Positions 1 to 7,313 are shown, counted from the stretch's first letter. The stretch is 11,755 nucleotides of DNA from an uncultured Bacteroidales bacterium (GCA_946062035.1 CAMGTS010000022.1:1-11755), one strand, 5' to 3'. The notes: generated by a model not told the origin, from the letters alone. A program made the numbers and translations.

Positions 1-321
1 GGTTTGCGCAAACCTCACGACATCGGTATCGAATATGCCAAGACATTCAGCGTCACCCTCGTCCGTATGCCTGCACATCAGCTGCATCCCTACGCAGATT
101 CCAAGTACAGGACGGCGTAAATCTATGATAGTCTCGCACAATCCGCTCTCCCTGAGTTTGGCCATCGCCTCTCCGCAATGCCCTACTCCCGGCAGTATAA
201 CCCTGTCCGCAGAGCGGATCTCATCAGCGTCAGCCGTAAGAAGATATTCAGCCCCTAAACGCCTGAGCGCATTTCCGACCGAGCGGATGTTCCCCATCCC
301 ATAATCAATAATAGCTATCAT
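1..321 (-). CDS. hisH: HisH, glutamine amidotransferase subunit of imidazole glycerol phosphate synthase (partial, C-terminus off window)
   Basis: HisH hydrolyses glutamine and channels ammonia to HisF, which makes IGP and AICAR from PRFAR in the fifth step of histidine synthesis (cytoplasm). Translating the minus strand from the ATG at 319-321 gives 107 codons, open to the left edge. It begins MIAIIDYGMGNIRSV, has ILPGVGHCGEAM around residues 42-53, and carries the nucleophile elbow GICVGMQLM with the catalytic Cys at residue 76. These are classic class-I amidotransferase HisH signatures. The catalytic His/Glu of the C-terminal half would lie outside the window (HisH is normally about 200 residues). 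The start overlaps the hisCB stop in an ATGA, which supports translational coupling and fixes the start. hisA, hisF and hisIE probably follow, but this is inference. Confidence 0.95.
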   Translation of the reverse strand, partial: MIAIIDYGMGNIRSVGNALRRLGAEYLLTADADEIRSADRVILPGVGHCGEAMAKLRESGLCETIIDLRRPVLGICVGMQLMCRHTDEGDAECLGIFDTDVVRFAQT

Positions 322-2051
322 AATACACCTTTGCTTGATGGCAGTTCGTTAGATGCCGGGTTGCGCCTGACCGCCATGCGCAGGGCACGGGCAAAAGCTT
401 TGAATACCGCCTCTATTATATGATGGTTGTTCTCTCCGTGAGCCTTGATATTGATGTTCGCCTTGAGAGCGGATGAGAGGCTCTTGAAGAAATGCTCGTA
501 CATCTCCGTAGGGGTGTCTCCCACATATTCCCTTGTAAAAGGAACATCCCAGACAAGTTCTGAACGTCCTCCAAGATCCAAAAGGCACATTGCGCTGCTC
601 TCATCCATCGGCAACACGAACCCGTAACGTTCGATACCTCGCCTGTCTCCAAGAGCTTTCAGAAGCGTCTCACCAAGAACTATGGCCACATCCTCCATTG
701 TATGGTGCTCATCCACCTCCAAATCACCATGACAAGTGAGGTTAAGGGTAATACCGGCGTGATGCGGAATCTGGTAAAGCATGTGGTCGAAGAACTTAAG
801 GCCGGTGTCTATCTTTGAGGCACTTCCGCTGCCGTCAAGATTGACAGCAATGCGGATATCTGTCTCCGCAGTTTTTCGACAGGTCTCCGCCATACGAGAT
901 TCAGCCTTAGGAAGCTCTTTATCAGCCATTTGTCCACAGGAGGCAATACCGCAGCCAACAGCATACCCTGTTTCAGAAGTCGGGATGCTTTTTTCTGAAC
1001 TTTCGAGAGCGGAAAGTGTATATTCGTTAACAAGCCTTATCACCCGTTCGTTCTCTCCGCTTGTACCGACAGTGATTCGCAACGTATTGGAGCAACCGGG
1101 CAGCGAACTGCGGTTGCGTACCATAACTCCGTTACGGACCAGGAAGTCGTACATTCCGCAAGCGTCTTCCACCTTGATCAGAAGGAAATTAGCGTCACTT
1201 GGATAAACCCTGAGGACATTCCGGCTCGCAGCAAGAGCCTCGCTCAGTTTTTCCCTCTCTTCGAGAATCTCCTCGACCATCGCTTTCACATCTGTACTTC
1301 CTATACGCTTGATTGCGGCGGTTTGCGTCGGGCCGTTGACATTATAAGGGTATTTTACACGGGCGAACAGCTCCGCCACACGCTCATCGGCTATAGCCAT
1401 GCCCAATCTCATGCCGGCCATACCCCAAGCCTTCGAAAAGGTCTGAAGCACAATGATATTCGGATGAGAGGTTATATAGCCTACGACCGAGCCTTTCTCT
1501 GAAAAATCGACATAAGCCTCGTCCACTACAACAATTCCATCGAACTGTTCTGCAAGATAGAGCAGATCATCCCTACCAAAAGCGTTGCCGGTTGGATTAT
1601 TAGGGCTACATATCAGCATCAGCTTAGAGTTGCTGTCCGCCGCACATAAAAGCGATTCGACAGGCAGACTGAAATCCTCGCCAAGAGGCACTGTGCGCAG
1701 TTCCACATCATTTGTGACGGCGCTTACGCCATAAACTCCGTATGTAGGAGCAATAGTTATCGCATTGTCCACCCCCGGACGACAGAATATCCTGAAAGCT
1801 AAGTCTATAGCCTCATCACTCCCTGCGCCTCCTATAAAGAGTTGCTCAGACCGCACCCCTTTAAGCCGGGCGATGGTATTCTTAAGATCTTTCTGATGCG
1901 GGTCGGGATAGCGGTTTACACCGTTGTCAAAAGGGTTTTCGTTAGCGTCTATCCAGACCGAGATATCATCGGCCCTACACTCGTCACGAGCCGTGCTATA
2001 TGGTTCTAAGGCGAGAATATTCGGCCTTACATATTCAAGGGGATCTTTCAT
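318..2051 (-). CDS. hisCB: HisC-HisB fusion: histidinol-phosphate aminotransferase joined to imidazoleglycerol-phosphate dehydratase
   Basis: A 577-residue protein with two histidine-pathway activities. Residues about 1-348 are a class-I/II PLP aminotransferase of the HisC type: NNPTG at 151-155, VVVDEAY with Asp177, Schiff-base Lys207 in QTFSKAWGMAG, phosphate-site Arg215 and substrate Arg near 325 (LRITVG). Residues about 391-577 are the dehydratase: FFDHML at 420-425, HH at 449-450 and ED at 453-454 in DEHHTMEDV, PMDE at 481-484, HHIIEAVFKA with HH at 543-544, and tail LPSSKGVL. These His/Glu sets bind the two Mn ions. The linker (about 349-390) is hydrophilic with two Cys and resembles nothing I know. 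No HAD phosphatase motif (DxDGT) is present, although the dehydratase resembles the E. coli bifunctional HisB (for example PTEMYEHFFKSLS). The start overlaps the hisD stop as ATGA. Domain identities are very secure; the fusion rests on one uninterrupted frame. Confidence 0.95.
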   Translation of the reverse strand: MKDPLEYVRPNILALEPYSTARDECRADDISVWIDANENPFDNGVNRYPDPHQKDLKNTIARLKGVRSEQLFIGGAGSDEAIDLAFRIFCRPGVDNAITIAPTYGVYGVSAVTNDVELRTVPLGEDFSLPVESLLCAADSNSKLMLICSPNNPTGNAFGRDDLLYLAEQFDGIVVVDEAYVDFSEKGSVVGYITSHPNIIVLQTFSKAWGMAGMRLGMAIADERVAELFARVKYPYNVNGPTQTAAIKRIGSTDVKAMVEEILEEREKLSEALAASRNVLRVYPSDANFLLIKVEDACGMYDFLVRNGVMVRNRSSLPGCSNTLRITVGTSGENERVIRLVNEYTLSALESSEKSIPTSETGYAVGCGIASCGQMADKELPKAESRMAETCRKTAETDIRIAVNLDGSGSASKIDTGLKFFDHMLYQIPHHAGITLNLTCHGDLEVDEHHTMEDVAIVLGETLLKALGDRRGIERYGFVLPMDESSAMCLLDLGGRSELVWDVPFTREYVGDTPTEMYEHFFKSLSSALKANINIKAHGENNHHIIEAVFKAFARALRMAVRRNPASNELPSSKGVL

Positions 2052-3322
2052 AAGCCCATCCTGATTTTTACGGCCAAGGCATGGGCATCCAGCCCTTCTG
2101 CCTCCGCCATTGTCACTATAGTTTCCGACAAAGTTTTAAGACCTTGCGGTTTAAGCTCCTGCAATGTCATCTTCTTCATAAAGCTGTCTATATTGACTCC
2201 GCTGCAACTGTGCGCCCATCCGTTTGTCGGGAGTGTATGGTTTGTACCTGAAGCGTAATCTCCTGCGCTCTCAGGCGAATAATTACCGATAAAGACGCTC
2301 CCTGCGGCGGTAATCTTCTCCGCTACCGTCCACGGTTCGGCCATAGAGATAATCAGATGCTCCGGGCCGTATTCGTTGACGAAATCTATCATCTCATCCC
2401 TATTGCCGAATACTACAATACGGCTGTGTTTCAGCGATTGTCCGATACTTTCGCTGCGGCTGAGCCTCCGCCTGAGCGATTCGGTCTCTTCCATTATCTT
2501 TTCTGCCAATGCTTTGTCGGAGCATACGCATACAGCCTGGCTGTCAGGACCATGCTCCGCCTGAGAGAGCATATCGGCCGCAACAAATTCCGCCCTCGCC
2601 GTCTCATCAGCCATGACCAAGACTTCACTCGGCCCTGCCGGCATATCAATCGCCACATTACGGCTGACCATCTGCTTGGCTTTCATCACATATCTGTTTC
2701 CCGGACCGAAGATCTTGTCAACCTTAGGGACACTCTCTGTACCATAGGCCATTGCCGCTATTGCCTGTGCTCCGCCTATGCGGTAGATCTTGCGGATACC
2801 GCAATAAGTTGCGGCATAGAGTATTTCAGGCGAAATCGGATTGTCATTACTTTGCGGAGTGCATAGGATTACCTCTTCACAACCTGCAATCTTAGCGGGA
2901 ATCGCAAGCATCAGCACCGTCGAGAAAAGCGGTGCCCTTCCACCAGGTATATAAAGTCCTACCCGCCTTATCGGTACAGGCCTCTGAACGCACCTCACTC
3001 CCGGCATGGTCTCTATATCTACCGCCGAAGGCATCTGCGCTTTGTGAAAACGTTCTATGTTAGCCGCACTCACAGCGACAGCCCTCCTGAGCGGCTCGTT
3101 TACCTTTGCGCAAGCCTCAGCAATTTCGGCGGCACTGACTTCGAGAGCCTCCGTATGGTTTTTGTCGAACTCCAAAGCGATGCTCCGGAGAGCCGCATCG
3201 CCCCCGTTTCTGACACGCTCTATGATTTTCCCGACAGACTCCTCTATTGATTTATCATCCGGGATATTGCGCTCCGTCAGAGCTTTCCACTCATCTCTAC
3301 TAGGATTAACGAATATCTCCAT
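2048..3322 (-). CDS. hisD: HisD, histidinol dehydrogenase
   Basis: Catalyses the last two steps of histidine synthesis: NAD-dependent, zinc-dependent oxidation of L-histidinol through histidinal to L-histidine. At 424 residues it has the usual length. Visible motifs are VGLYIPGGRAPLFSTVLM (121-138), IYRIGGAQAIAAMAYGT (179-195), FGPGN (205-209), zinc-site Gln254 and His257 in LSQAEHGPDSQ, the catalytic pair Glu321-His322 in YGPEHL, Asp355 and His362 in SAGDYASGTNHTLPT, and the C-terminal zinc-site His414 in GLDAHAL. All residues needed for catalysis therefore seem present. The ATG overlaps the hisG stop by one base (TAATG), and the TGA overlaps the hisCB start (ATGA), so it is embedded in the operon. 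Arginine codons are mainly AGG with some CGC and CGT. No internal defects were seen. Confidence 0.97.
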   Translation of the reverse strand: MEIFVNPSRDEWKALTERNIPDDKSIEESVGKIIERVRNGGDAALRSIALEFDKNHTEALEVSAAEIAEACAKVNEPLRRAVAVSAANIERFHKAQMPSAVDIETMPGVRCVQRPVPIRRVGLYIPGGRAPLFSTVLMLAIPAKIAGCEEVILCTPQSNDNPISPEILYAATYCGIRKIYRIGGAQAIAAMAYGTESVPKVDKIFGPGNRYVMKAKQMVSRNVAIDMPAGPSEVLVMADETARAEFVAADMLSQAEHGPDSQAVCVCSDKALAEKIMEETESLRRRLSRSESIGQSLKHSRIVVFGNRDEMIDFVNEYGPEHLIISMAEPWTVAEKITAAGSVFIGNYSPESAGDYASGTNHTLPTNGWAHSCSGVNIDSFMKKMTLQELKPQGLKTLSETIVTMAEAEGLDAHALAVKIRMGL

Positions 3323-4173
3323 TAGCGTATAAGATTTTCAAGTTGAAGCACAAGTATATCCTCGGCACCCACGGCTTTAAGCTGCTCGATTTTGTCCCAA
3401 AGTTCAGATTCCGCTATGACGGTATGAAGCGAATACCACCCTTTCTCCGCAAGAGGGAGAAGCGTCGGGCTCTTCATGCTCGGCAAGATACCGAGCGCAC
3501 TCTCTATCGCATTCTCCGGCAAATTCATCAGGACATATTTCATTCCGCGGCTACCTTTAATGCTCTCGAAGCGGAACTTAAGATGTTCAAGATCTTCAAG
3601 CTTTTCCGGGGCAAGATCGCGGTTCACCACGAGTACGGCCTGAGACTTCAAAACAACCTCGACCTCGACAAGACCGTTCTGTACCAAAGTGCTTCCCGAT
3701 GAGACAATATCGAATATCGAATCTGCTATACCTATAGCCGGAGCAAGTTCCACCGACCCTGCGATTTCAACAATCTTCGCATCAATGTCGTGCTCTTTTA
3801 GGAATCTGTTGAGTATCTTCGGGTAAGAAGTGGCTATGGCCTTGCCGTCGAACCACTCCAAACCATTGTAATCGGAATCTTTTGGTACCGCTAACGATAT
3901 ACGGCATCGTCCGAAGCCAAGTTCCATCGCTACATCAACGTTAGCGTCACGCTCCATAACTTCATTAAGCCCGACTATGCCGATATCGGCGGCACCCATA
4001 GCCACCGCCATCGGGATATCATCATCCCTGAGATATAGCACATCGAGAGGAAATCCCTGTGCGTGAGAGAGAAGCATACGGACTCCAGAGGTAATGGAAA
4101 TACCGCTGTCGTTTAGAAGTCCTACGCAATCATCGTGTAATCTTCCTTTGGCCTGAACTGCGATTTTTAGCAT
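3322..4173 (-). CDS. hisG: HisG, ATP phosphoribosyltransferase, long (self-regulated) form
   Basis: First and committed enzyme of histidine synthesis: ATP plus PRPP gives phosphoribosyl-ATP. At 283 residues it is the long form, which acts without HisZ. Periplasmic-binding-like catalytic lobes fill residues about 1-210: MLKIAVQAKGRL start, GAADIGIVGLNEV (60-72), GSVELAPAIGIAD (139-151), and the PRPP-binding loop DIVSSGSTLVQNGL (155-168). Residues about 215-283 match the ACT-like regulatory domain, with KSPTLLPL, WYSLHTVI, and LKAVGAEDILVLQLENLI at the end, so allosteric feedback inhibition by histidine is expected from the family. It is the first gene of the operon. A promoter-like sequence and a perfect palindrome lie just upstream, and the untranslated leader would be very short (about 15-20 nt). 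The start at 4171-4173 fits the domain start exactly. Confidence 0.96.
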   Translation of the reverse strand: MLKIAVQAKGRLHDDCVGLLNDSGISITSGVRMLLSHAQGFPLDVLYLRDDDIPMAVAMGAADIGIVGLNEVMERDANVDVAMELGFGRCRISLAVPKDSDYNGLEWFDGKAIATSYPKILNRFLKEHDIDAKIVEIAGSVELAPAIGIADSIFDIVSSGSTLVQNGLVEVEVVLKSQAVLVVNRDLAPEKLEDLEHLKFRFESIKGSRGMKYVLMNLPENAIESALGILPSMKSPTLLPLAEKGWYSLHTVIAESELWDKIEQLKAVGAEDILVLQLENLIR

Positions 4174-4182
4174 GATATGTTC

Positions 4183-4202
4183 GTTTTACTATATGGTAAA
4201 AC
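4183..4202. promoter_or_regulatory. Perfect 20-bp palindromic operator candidate in front of hisG
   Basis: GTTTTAC, a 6-nt spacer (TATATG) and GTAAAAC form a perfect 7-bp inverted repeat that ends 9 nt before the hisG ATG. One arm overlaps the putative -7 box. It is the most symmetric short element seen in the non-coding DNA of this window. It could be an operator for a dimeric repressor of the his operon or, less likely, a weak AT-rich hairpin at the mRNA 5' end. TrpR-like repressors of his operons are known in Firmicutes; whether this organism has one cannot be told from here. Confidence 0.5.
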
Positions 4203-4228
4203 TATGAACAATATCCTGCGCCGACAAA
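4197..4228 (-). promoter_or_regulatory. hisG: Putative Bacteroidetes-type promoter of the his operon
   Basis: Reading the minus strand, TTTG (4228-4225) is followed after 20 nt by TAGTTTTA (4204-4197). This matches the Bacteroidetes consensus TTTG / TAnnTTTG with one mismatch and normal spacing. Transcription would start near 4190, within the adjacent palindrome, leaving a short leader before the ATG at 4173. An alternative -7 box, GAATTTTG (4232-4225), has no good -33 partner. The motif is short and the region AT-rich, so chance is possible. Confidence 0.4.
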
Positions 4229-4277
4229 ATTCAACCTGAGTTTGAAACAATATTTTTGCGCCTCAGCAGAGAAATTG

Positions 4278-5735
4278 TCAATAATTGATGACTATCAACT
4301 TCACAGAGTCAGCGGCACAGCGGTTCTTCAGCCATACGGCTATCTTGTCCTTGTCAGCCTTTGAATAGCCATGCTTCAGGTCTGTAGTAATCACCGCCTC
4401 CAAATAGTTCTTGACATTTGCTGTATCTGCCGGAGCATATTCCCTGACATTCGAGAGGGTAAGCGATTTTACCCCTGGGAACAACAGCGACAACTCTACG
4501 CTCGTAGCTTTTGCGAGCGCTTCAGTCCTGTTCTTTTGCGCAAGTTCGGTCCTCAGGCCACTTATAAGCGAATGCTGGTCATTGATCGTAGCTTTAAGCT
4601 TGTCGATCGAGGAGGAATTGCTTGACAGCATCTTATTGAGAATCATGACACTATCCGACTGTCTCCCCTGGATTATCTGCAGGGTATAACCGCCAAGACG
4701 GTATTTATCCATATTGCCTTTGGCACGTTCGATAGATTCATTTGAGAGTTCATTGCCCAAAGCCACTACGCTAAGTGTCTTTGAATCACGGTCTAACGTA
4801 TGTTGAATAATCTCTGTCCCCCCTACTCTGAGCTCGTTCTTGATATAGCTGTTGATATTTGTCTCGAAAACACTCTCGCGGACAAGTCGCAACGTCGTGA
4901 AAAAGGCAGGGACAAGCGCGATAATAACTACGATATAGATACCCCGTTTCAGCCCTTTGTAGACATTCTTTTCCAAATGAGCCTTGCGCTTGAACCTCAG
5001 AGTCTTGGCACCGATAAACGTCGAAAGCGCAATAAAGACCGTATTGATAAAGAAAAGGTAAAAGGCACCTATAAAGTATGTAAGATTACCTGTGGTAAAC
5101 GAGGTGGCAATACCATATCCGGCAGTACACAAAGGGGGCATGAGGGCTGTAGCGATCGCGACACCCGGGATAACGTTTCCCTTGTTACCGGTTCCCATAG
5201 CGACAATGCCCGCCGCACCGCCGAACAATGCGATAAGAACATCGTACAACGTAGGAGAAGTTCTCGCAAGCAGCTCGCTTTGAGCACCATGATATGGTGT
5301 AAGTATAAAATATACTGTAGCAGTCAGGATACTTATGACAGTCGCCACAGCATAATTCTTGAAAGACCTCTTGAGCATCTCCAAATCGTTGATGGCTACC
5401 GCAAGCCCCATCCCGATTATAGGTCCCATGAGTGGAGAAATAAGCATCGCTCCTATTATCACAGCGGTAGAATTGACATTCAGGCCAAGTGAGGCGATGA
5501 AGATGGCGAATATCAAAATCCAAAGGTTTTCCCCACGGAATGCGATTCCCTTGTTTACCTCCTCAATGACAGCAGCTTCGCTATTAAGAGAGGTACTCAT
5601 CCTAAAGTAACTCTTTATCTCCCTCCAGAGCGTCCCTCCGCCATATTTCCTTGCGCTATCCTCATCCGTTCCCAATGCCACGTTTTCAGATTCCTCATTG
5701 AGGTCTTCCTCGGTCATATTCTTATTTTCGTCCAT
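4278..5735 (-). CDS. DUF389 family polytopic membrane protein with a C-terminal soluble domain
   Basis: Function unknown; I recognise the family (DUF389) but no established activity. The 485-residue product has an acidic N-terminal tail (1-45, rich in Glu/Asp/Asn), then about six to seven hydrophobic segments at roughly 70-87, 90-114, 128-146, 163-180, 188-210, 217-243 and 265-282. The family hallmarks are GAMLISPLMGPIIGMGLA (95-112) and the second, similar PGVAIATALMPPLCTAG (190-206). The two Pro/Gly-rich helices look like an internal duplication, a pattern often seen in transport proteins. Residues 283-485 are soluble: an alpha/beta region, a probable coiled coil at about 370-405, then a second small domain. 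The gene points the same way as hisG, with 104 nt between them, and is divergent from rarA. No promoter was confidently found for it. Nothing ties it to histidine synthesis beyond position. Confidence 0.85.
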   Translation of the reverse strand: MDENKNMTEEDLNEESENVALGTDEDSARKYGGGTLWREIKSYFRMSTSLNSEAAVIEEVNKGIAFRGENLWILIFAIFIASLGLNVNSTAVIIGAMLISPLMGPIIGMGLAVAINDLEMLKRSFKNYAVATVISILTATVYFILTPYHGAQSELLARTSPTLYDVLIALFGGAAGIVAMGTGNKGNVIPGVAIATALMPPLCTAGYGIATSFTTGNLTYFIGAFYLFFINTVFIALSTFIGAKTLRFKRKAHLEKNVYKGLKRGIYIVVIIALVPAFFTTLRLVRESVFETNINSYIKNELRVGGTEIIQHTLDRDSKTLSVVALGNELSNESIERAKGNMDKYRLGGYTLQIIQGRQSDSVMILNKMLSSNSSSIDKLKATINDQHSLISGLRTELAQKNRTEALAKATSVELSLLFPGVKSLTLSNVREYAPADTANVKNYLEAVITTDLKHGYSKADKDKIAVWLKNRCAADSVKLIVINY

Positions 5736-5915
5736 TTTCCAATAATTATAAATTCATGTCCTCGCCCGTATAAGCCAACGAGATCGTATCTGTACAGCCG
5801 GCCCGAGATAAATTAATGCAATATAATGAATTTTGAATGAGGCGAACGCTGACATGTACGCATCCCTACCCGAAAGAATTTGTAAATTCGCAAGGTGTTG
5901 TAATCAGAAAGCGTT
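5736..5915. other. Divergent intergenic region between the DUF389 gene and rarA
   Basis: This 180-nt AT-rich stretch must hold the start signals for both divergent genes. On the plus strand a -7-like box lies at 5883-5890 (listed separately). On the minus strand I see no convincing TTTG / TAnnTTTG pair; TTATATTGCA (5827-5818, reading leftward) is a poor match. A short self-complementary CTGTACAG occurs at 5790-5797. No small gene or RNA was recognised. Confidence 0.5.
5877..5892 (+). promoter_or_regulatory. rarA: Putative -7 promoter element of rarA, within a palindrome
   Basis: AATTTGTAAATTCGCA contains TAAATTCG, a 7/8 match to the Bacteroidetes TAnnTTTG box, followed by CA, 23 nt before the rarA ATG. 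The same 16 bases recur with one change upstream of kdsA (7287-7302). No TTTG lies at the expected -33 distance. The overlapping GAATTT-GT-AAATTC (5876-5889) is a perfect inverted repeat. Confidence 0.4.
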
Positions 5916-7277
5916 ATGGAGAGCAGAAAACCTTTGGCGGAACGGATCAGACCCAAAAGCCTCGATGAATACGTAGGGCAGGAGCACCTTGTAGGCAGGG
6001 GAAGCGTCCTCAGAAATATGATAGAGAGCGGTAATATCTCATCGTTTATACTTTGGGGGCCTCCGGGTGTCGGCAAGACGACTCTCGCATCCATAATTTC
6101 CCAGAAGTTAGAAAGACCTTTTTATACTATATCCGCCGTCAGCTCTGGTGTCAAGGAGGTAAGGGATGTTATCTCCAAAGCGCGGGAGAATACTCTGTTC
6201 AACACCAAGACCCCTATCCTCTTTATCGATGAGATCCACCGTTTCAACAAAGGGCAACAGGACGCCTTGCTTGGAGCGGTTGAAGACGGAACAGTCGTCC
6301 TCATCGGCGCTACGACTGAAAACCCCTCATTTGAGGTAAACAGTCCGTTGCTGAGCAGATGCCAGGTATTTGTACTTAAGGAACTTACCGCTGACGATCT
6401 CAGAAAACTGATCAAGAGGGCGTTAGCTACAGATGAATATCTAAGAAAGTTCGACATTGAAATAGCGGAAGACGAAGCGCTTATCAGATTCAGTGGGGGT
6501 GACGCACGCAAGCTATTGAATATCATTGATATACTCATTGGAAGGTTTTCAGCTGAGAACGACGGGATTTCAGGAGTTCAGGAAAATTCATTTAGTAAGG
6601 AACGGCATGAGAATCAGGAATCACCCGAATTCCCGAAAAAGAAAATAACAATAACCAACGAACTTGTAAAGAACACCCTCCAGGAGAATGTCGCTGTCTA
6701 CGACAAGAACGGCGAACAGCACTACGATATCATATCCGCATTTATCAAAAGCATGAGAGGTTCGGACCCTAATGCGGCGGTATACTGGCTTGCGAGAATG
6801 CTCAAAGGAGGCGAGGACCCGCTTTTCATTGCACGCAGGATGGTGATATTAGCCGCTGAGGATATAGGGCTCGCTAACCCTAATGCGCTGCTTCTCGCAC
6901 AGGCGACTTTTACAGCCGTTCAGCAAATCGGTCTTCCCGAGGGGCGTATTCCGCTGAGCGAGTGTGCGATATATCTCGCCACAAGCCCTAAGAGCAATTC
7001 GGCGTATATGGCGATTGATACGGCCATGGGCATTGTAGAGCAGCAGGGCGACCTTTCAGTGCCGCTCCATCTGCGCAACGCCCCTACAGCTCTCATGAAA
7101 GAACTCGGCTATCACGACGGCTACAAGTACGCCCACGATTTTGAGGGAAACTTCACAGACCTTGAATTTTTGCCTGCAGAAATCAGCGGAACAAAGATTT
7201 TCGACCCAGGAAACAACCGCCGTGAAGAGGAAATCCGACGGACGATCAAGAATAATTGGCCTAAATACCGCTATTAG
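5916..7277 (+). CDS. rarA: RarA/MgsA, replication-associated recombination AAA+ ATPase
   Basis: RarA (MgsA; relative of eukaryotic WRNIP1/Mgs1) is a clamp-loader-like tetrameric ATPase acting at stalled replication forks. The 453-residue product has, in order, the N-terminal [20 protein letters not shown] (6-25), Walker A GPPGVGKT (48-55), Walker [20 protein letters not shown] (101-119), sensor 1 [11 protein letters not shown] (131-141), arginine finger in SRCQVF (147-152), sensor 2 [11 protein letters not shown] (193-203), and the C-terminal MgsA tetramerisation region with [22 protein letters not shown] (first 20 shown by positions 270-289), [11 protein letters not shown] (312-322) and [10 protein letters not shown] (382-391). 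A hydrophilic stretch at about 212-243 between the lid and the C-terminal region is longer than in the E. coli protein. It is probably its own unit or is co-transcribed with kdsA 73 nt downstream. The start ATG gives the family's standard N-terminus. Confidence 0.93.
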   Translation: MESRKPLAERIRPKSLDEYVGQEHLVGRGSVLRNMIESGNISSFILWGPPGVGKTTLASIISQKLERPFYTISAVSSGVKEVRDVISKARENTLFNTKTPILFIDEIHRFNKGQQDALLGAVEDGTVVLIGATTENPSFEVNSPLLSRCQVFVLKELTADDLRKLIKRALATDEYLRKFDIEIAEDEALIRFSGGDARKLLNIIDILIGRFSAENDGISGVQENSFSKERHENQESPEFPKKKITITNELVKNTLQENVAVYDKNGEQHYDIISAFIKSMRGSDPNAAVYWLARMLKGGEDPLFIARRMVILAAEDIGLANPNALLLAQATFTAVQQIGLPEGRIPLSECAIYLATSPKSNSAYMAIDTAMGIVEQQGDLSVPLHLRNAPTALMKELGYHDGYKYAHDFEGNFTDLEFLPAEISGTKIFDPGNNRREEEIRRTIKNNWPKYRY

Positions 7278-7286
7278 ACCAATTAT
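7252..7286. repeat. 8-bp inverted repeat flanking the rarA stop codon
   Basis: ATAATTGG (7252-7259) and CCAATTAT (7279-7286) are perfect inverted copies with a 19-nt spacer containing the rarA stop. It is AT-rich and has no T-run after it, so it is a poor intrinsic terminator. It sits immediately before the kdsA promoter-like motif. It may be fortuitous. Confidence 0.3.
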
Positions 7287-7302
7287 AATTTGTACATTCG
7301 CA
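7287..7302 (+). promoter_or_regulatory. kdsA: Putative -7 promoter element of kdsA
   Basis: AATTTGTACATTCGCA differs by a single base from the element before rarA. It contains TACATTCG, a 7/8 match to TAnnTTTG, followed by CA. It is 48 nt before the kdsA ATG, which suggests kdsA has its own promoter in addition to any read-through from rarA. No -33 TTTG is present at the normal distance. Confidence 0.4.
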
Positions 7303-7313
7303 CGCCCAACGTA

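Noticed and set aside
781..1206. 141-codon plus-strand frame antisense to the HisC-HisB linker
   Set aside because: No recognisable motif, and it covers the coding strand of the fusion. Its openness follows from the codon use of the opposite strand.
2357..2866. 169-codon plus-strand frame antisense to hisD
   Set aside because: Shadow of a fully conserved hisD; no start signal or homology seen.
4251..4258. Perfect TATTTTTG (-7 consensus) on the plus strand after the DUF389 stop, possible antisense promoter
   Set aside because: No TTTG at the right distance and no plus-strand gene follows. An 8-base AT-rich match is easily chance.
4174..4277. Terminator for the DUF389 gene, or a histidine attenuator/riboswitch before hisG
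   Set aside because: No stable hairpin with T-run, no His-rich leader peptide, and the gap is too short for a T-box.
4800..5492. 230-codon plus-strand open frame antisense to the DUF389 gene
   Set aside because: It lies wholly within a gene with clear membrane-family motifs. Its translation is rich in Arg/Asp/Cys and resembles nothing, so it is a shadow frame.
5813..6094. 93-codon minus-strand frame across the divergent region into rarA
   Set aside because: Most of it is antisense to the RarA Walker A region, and there is no recognisable product.
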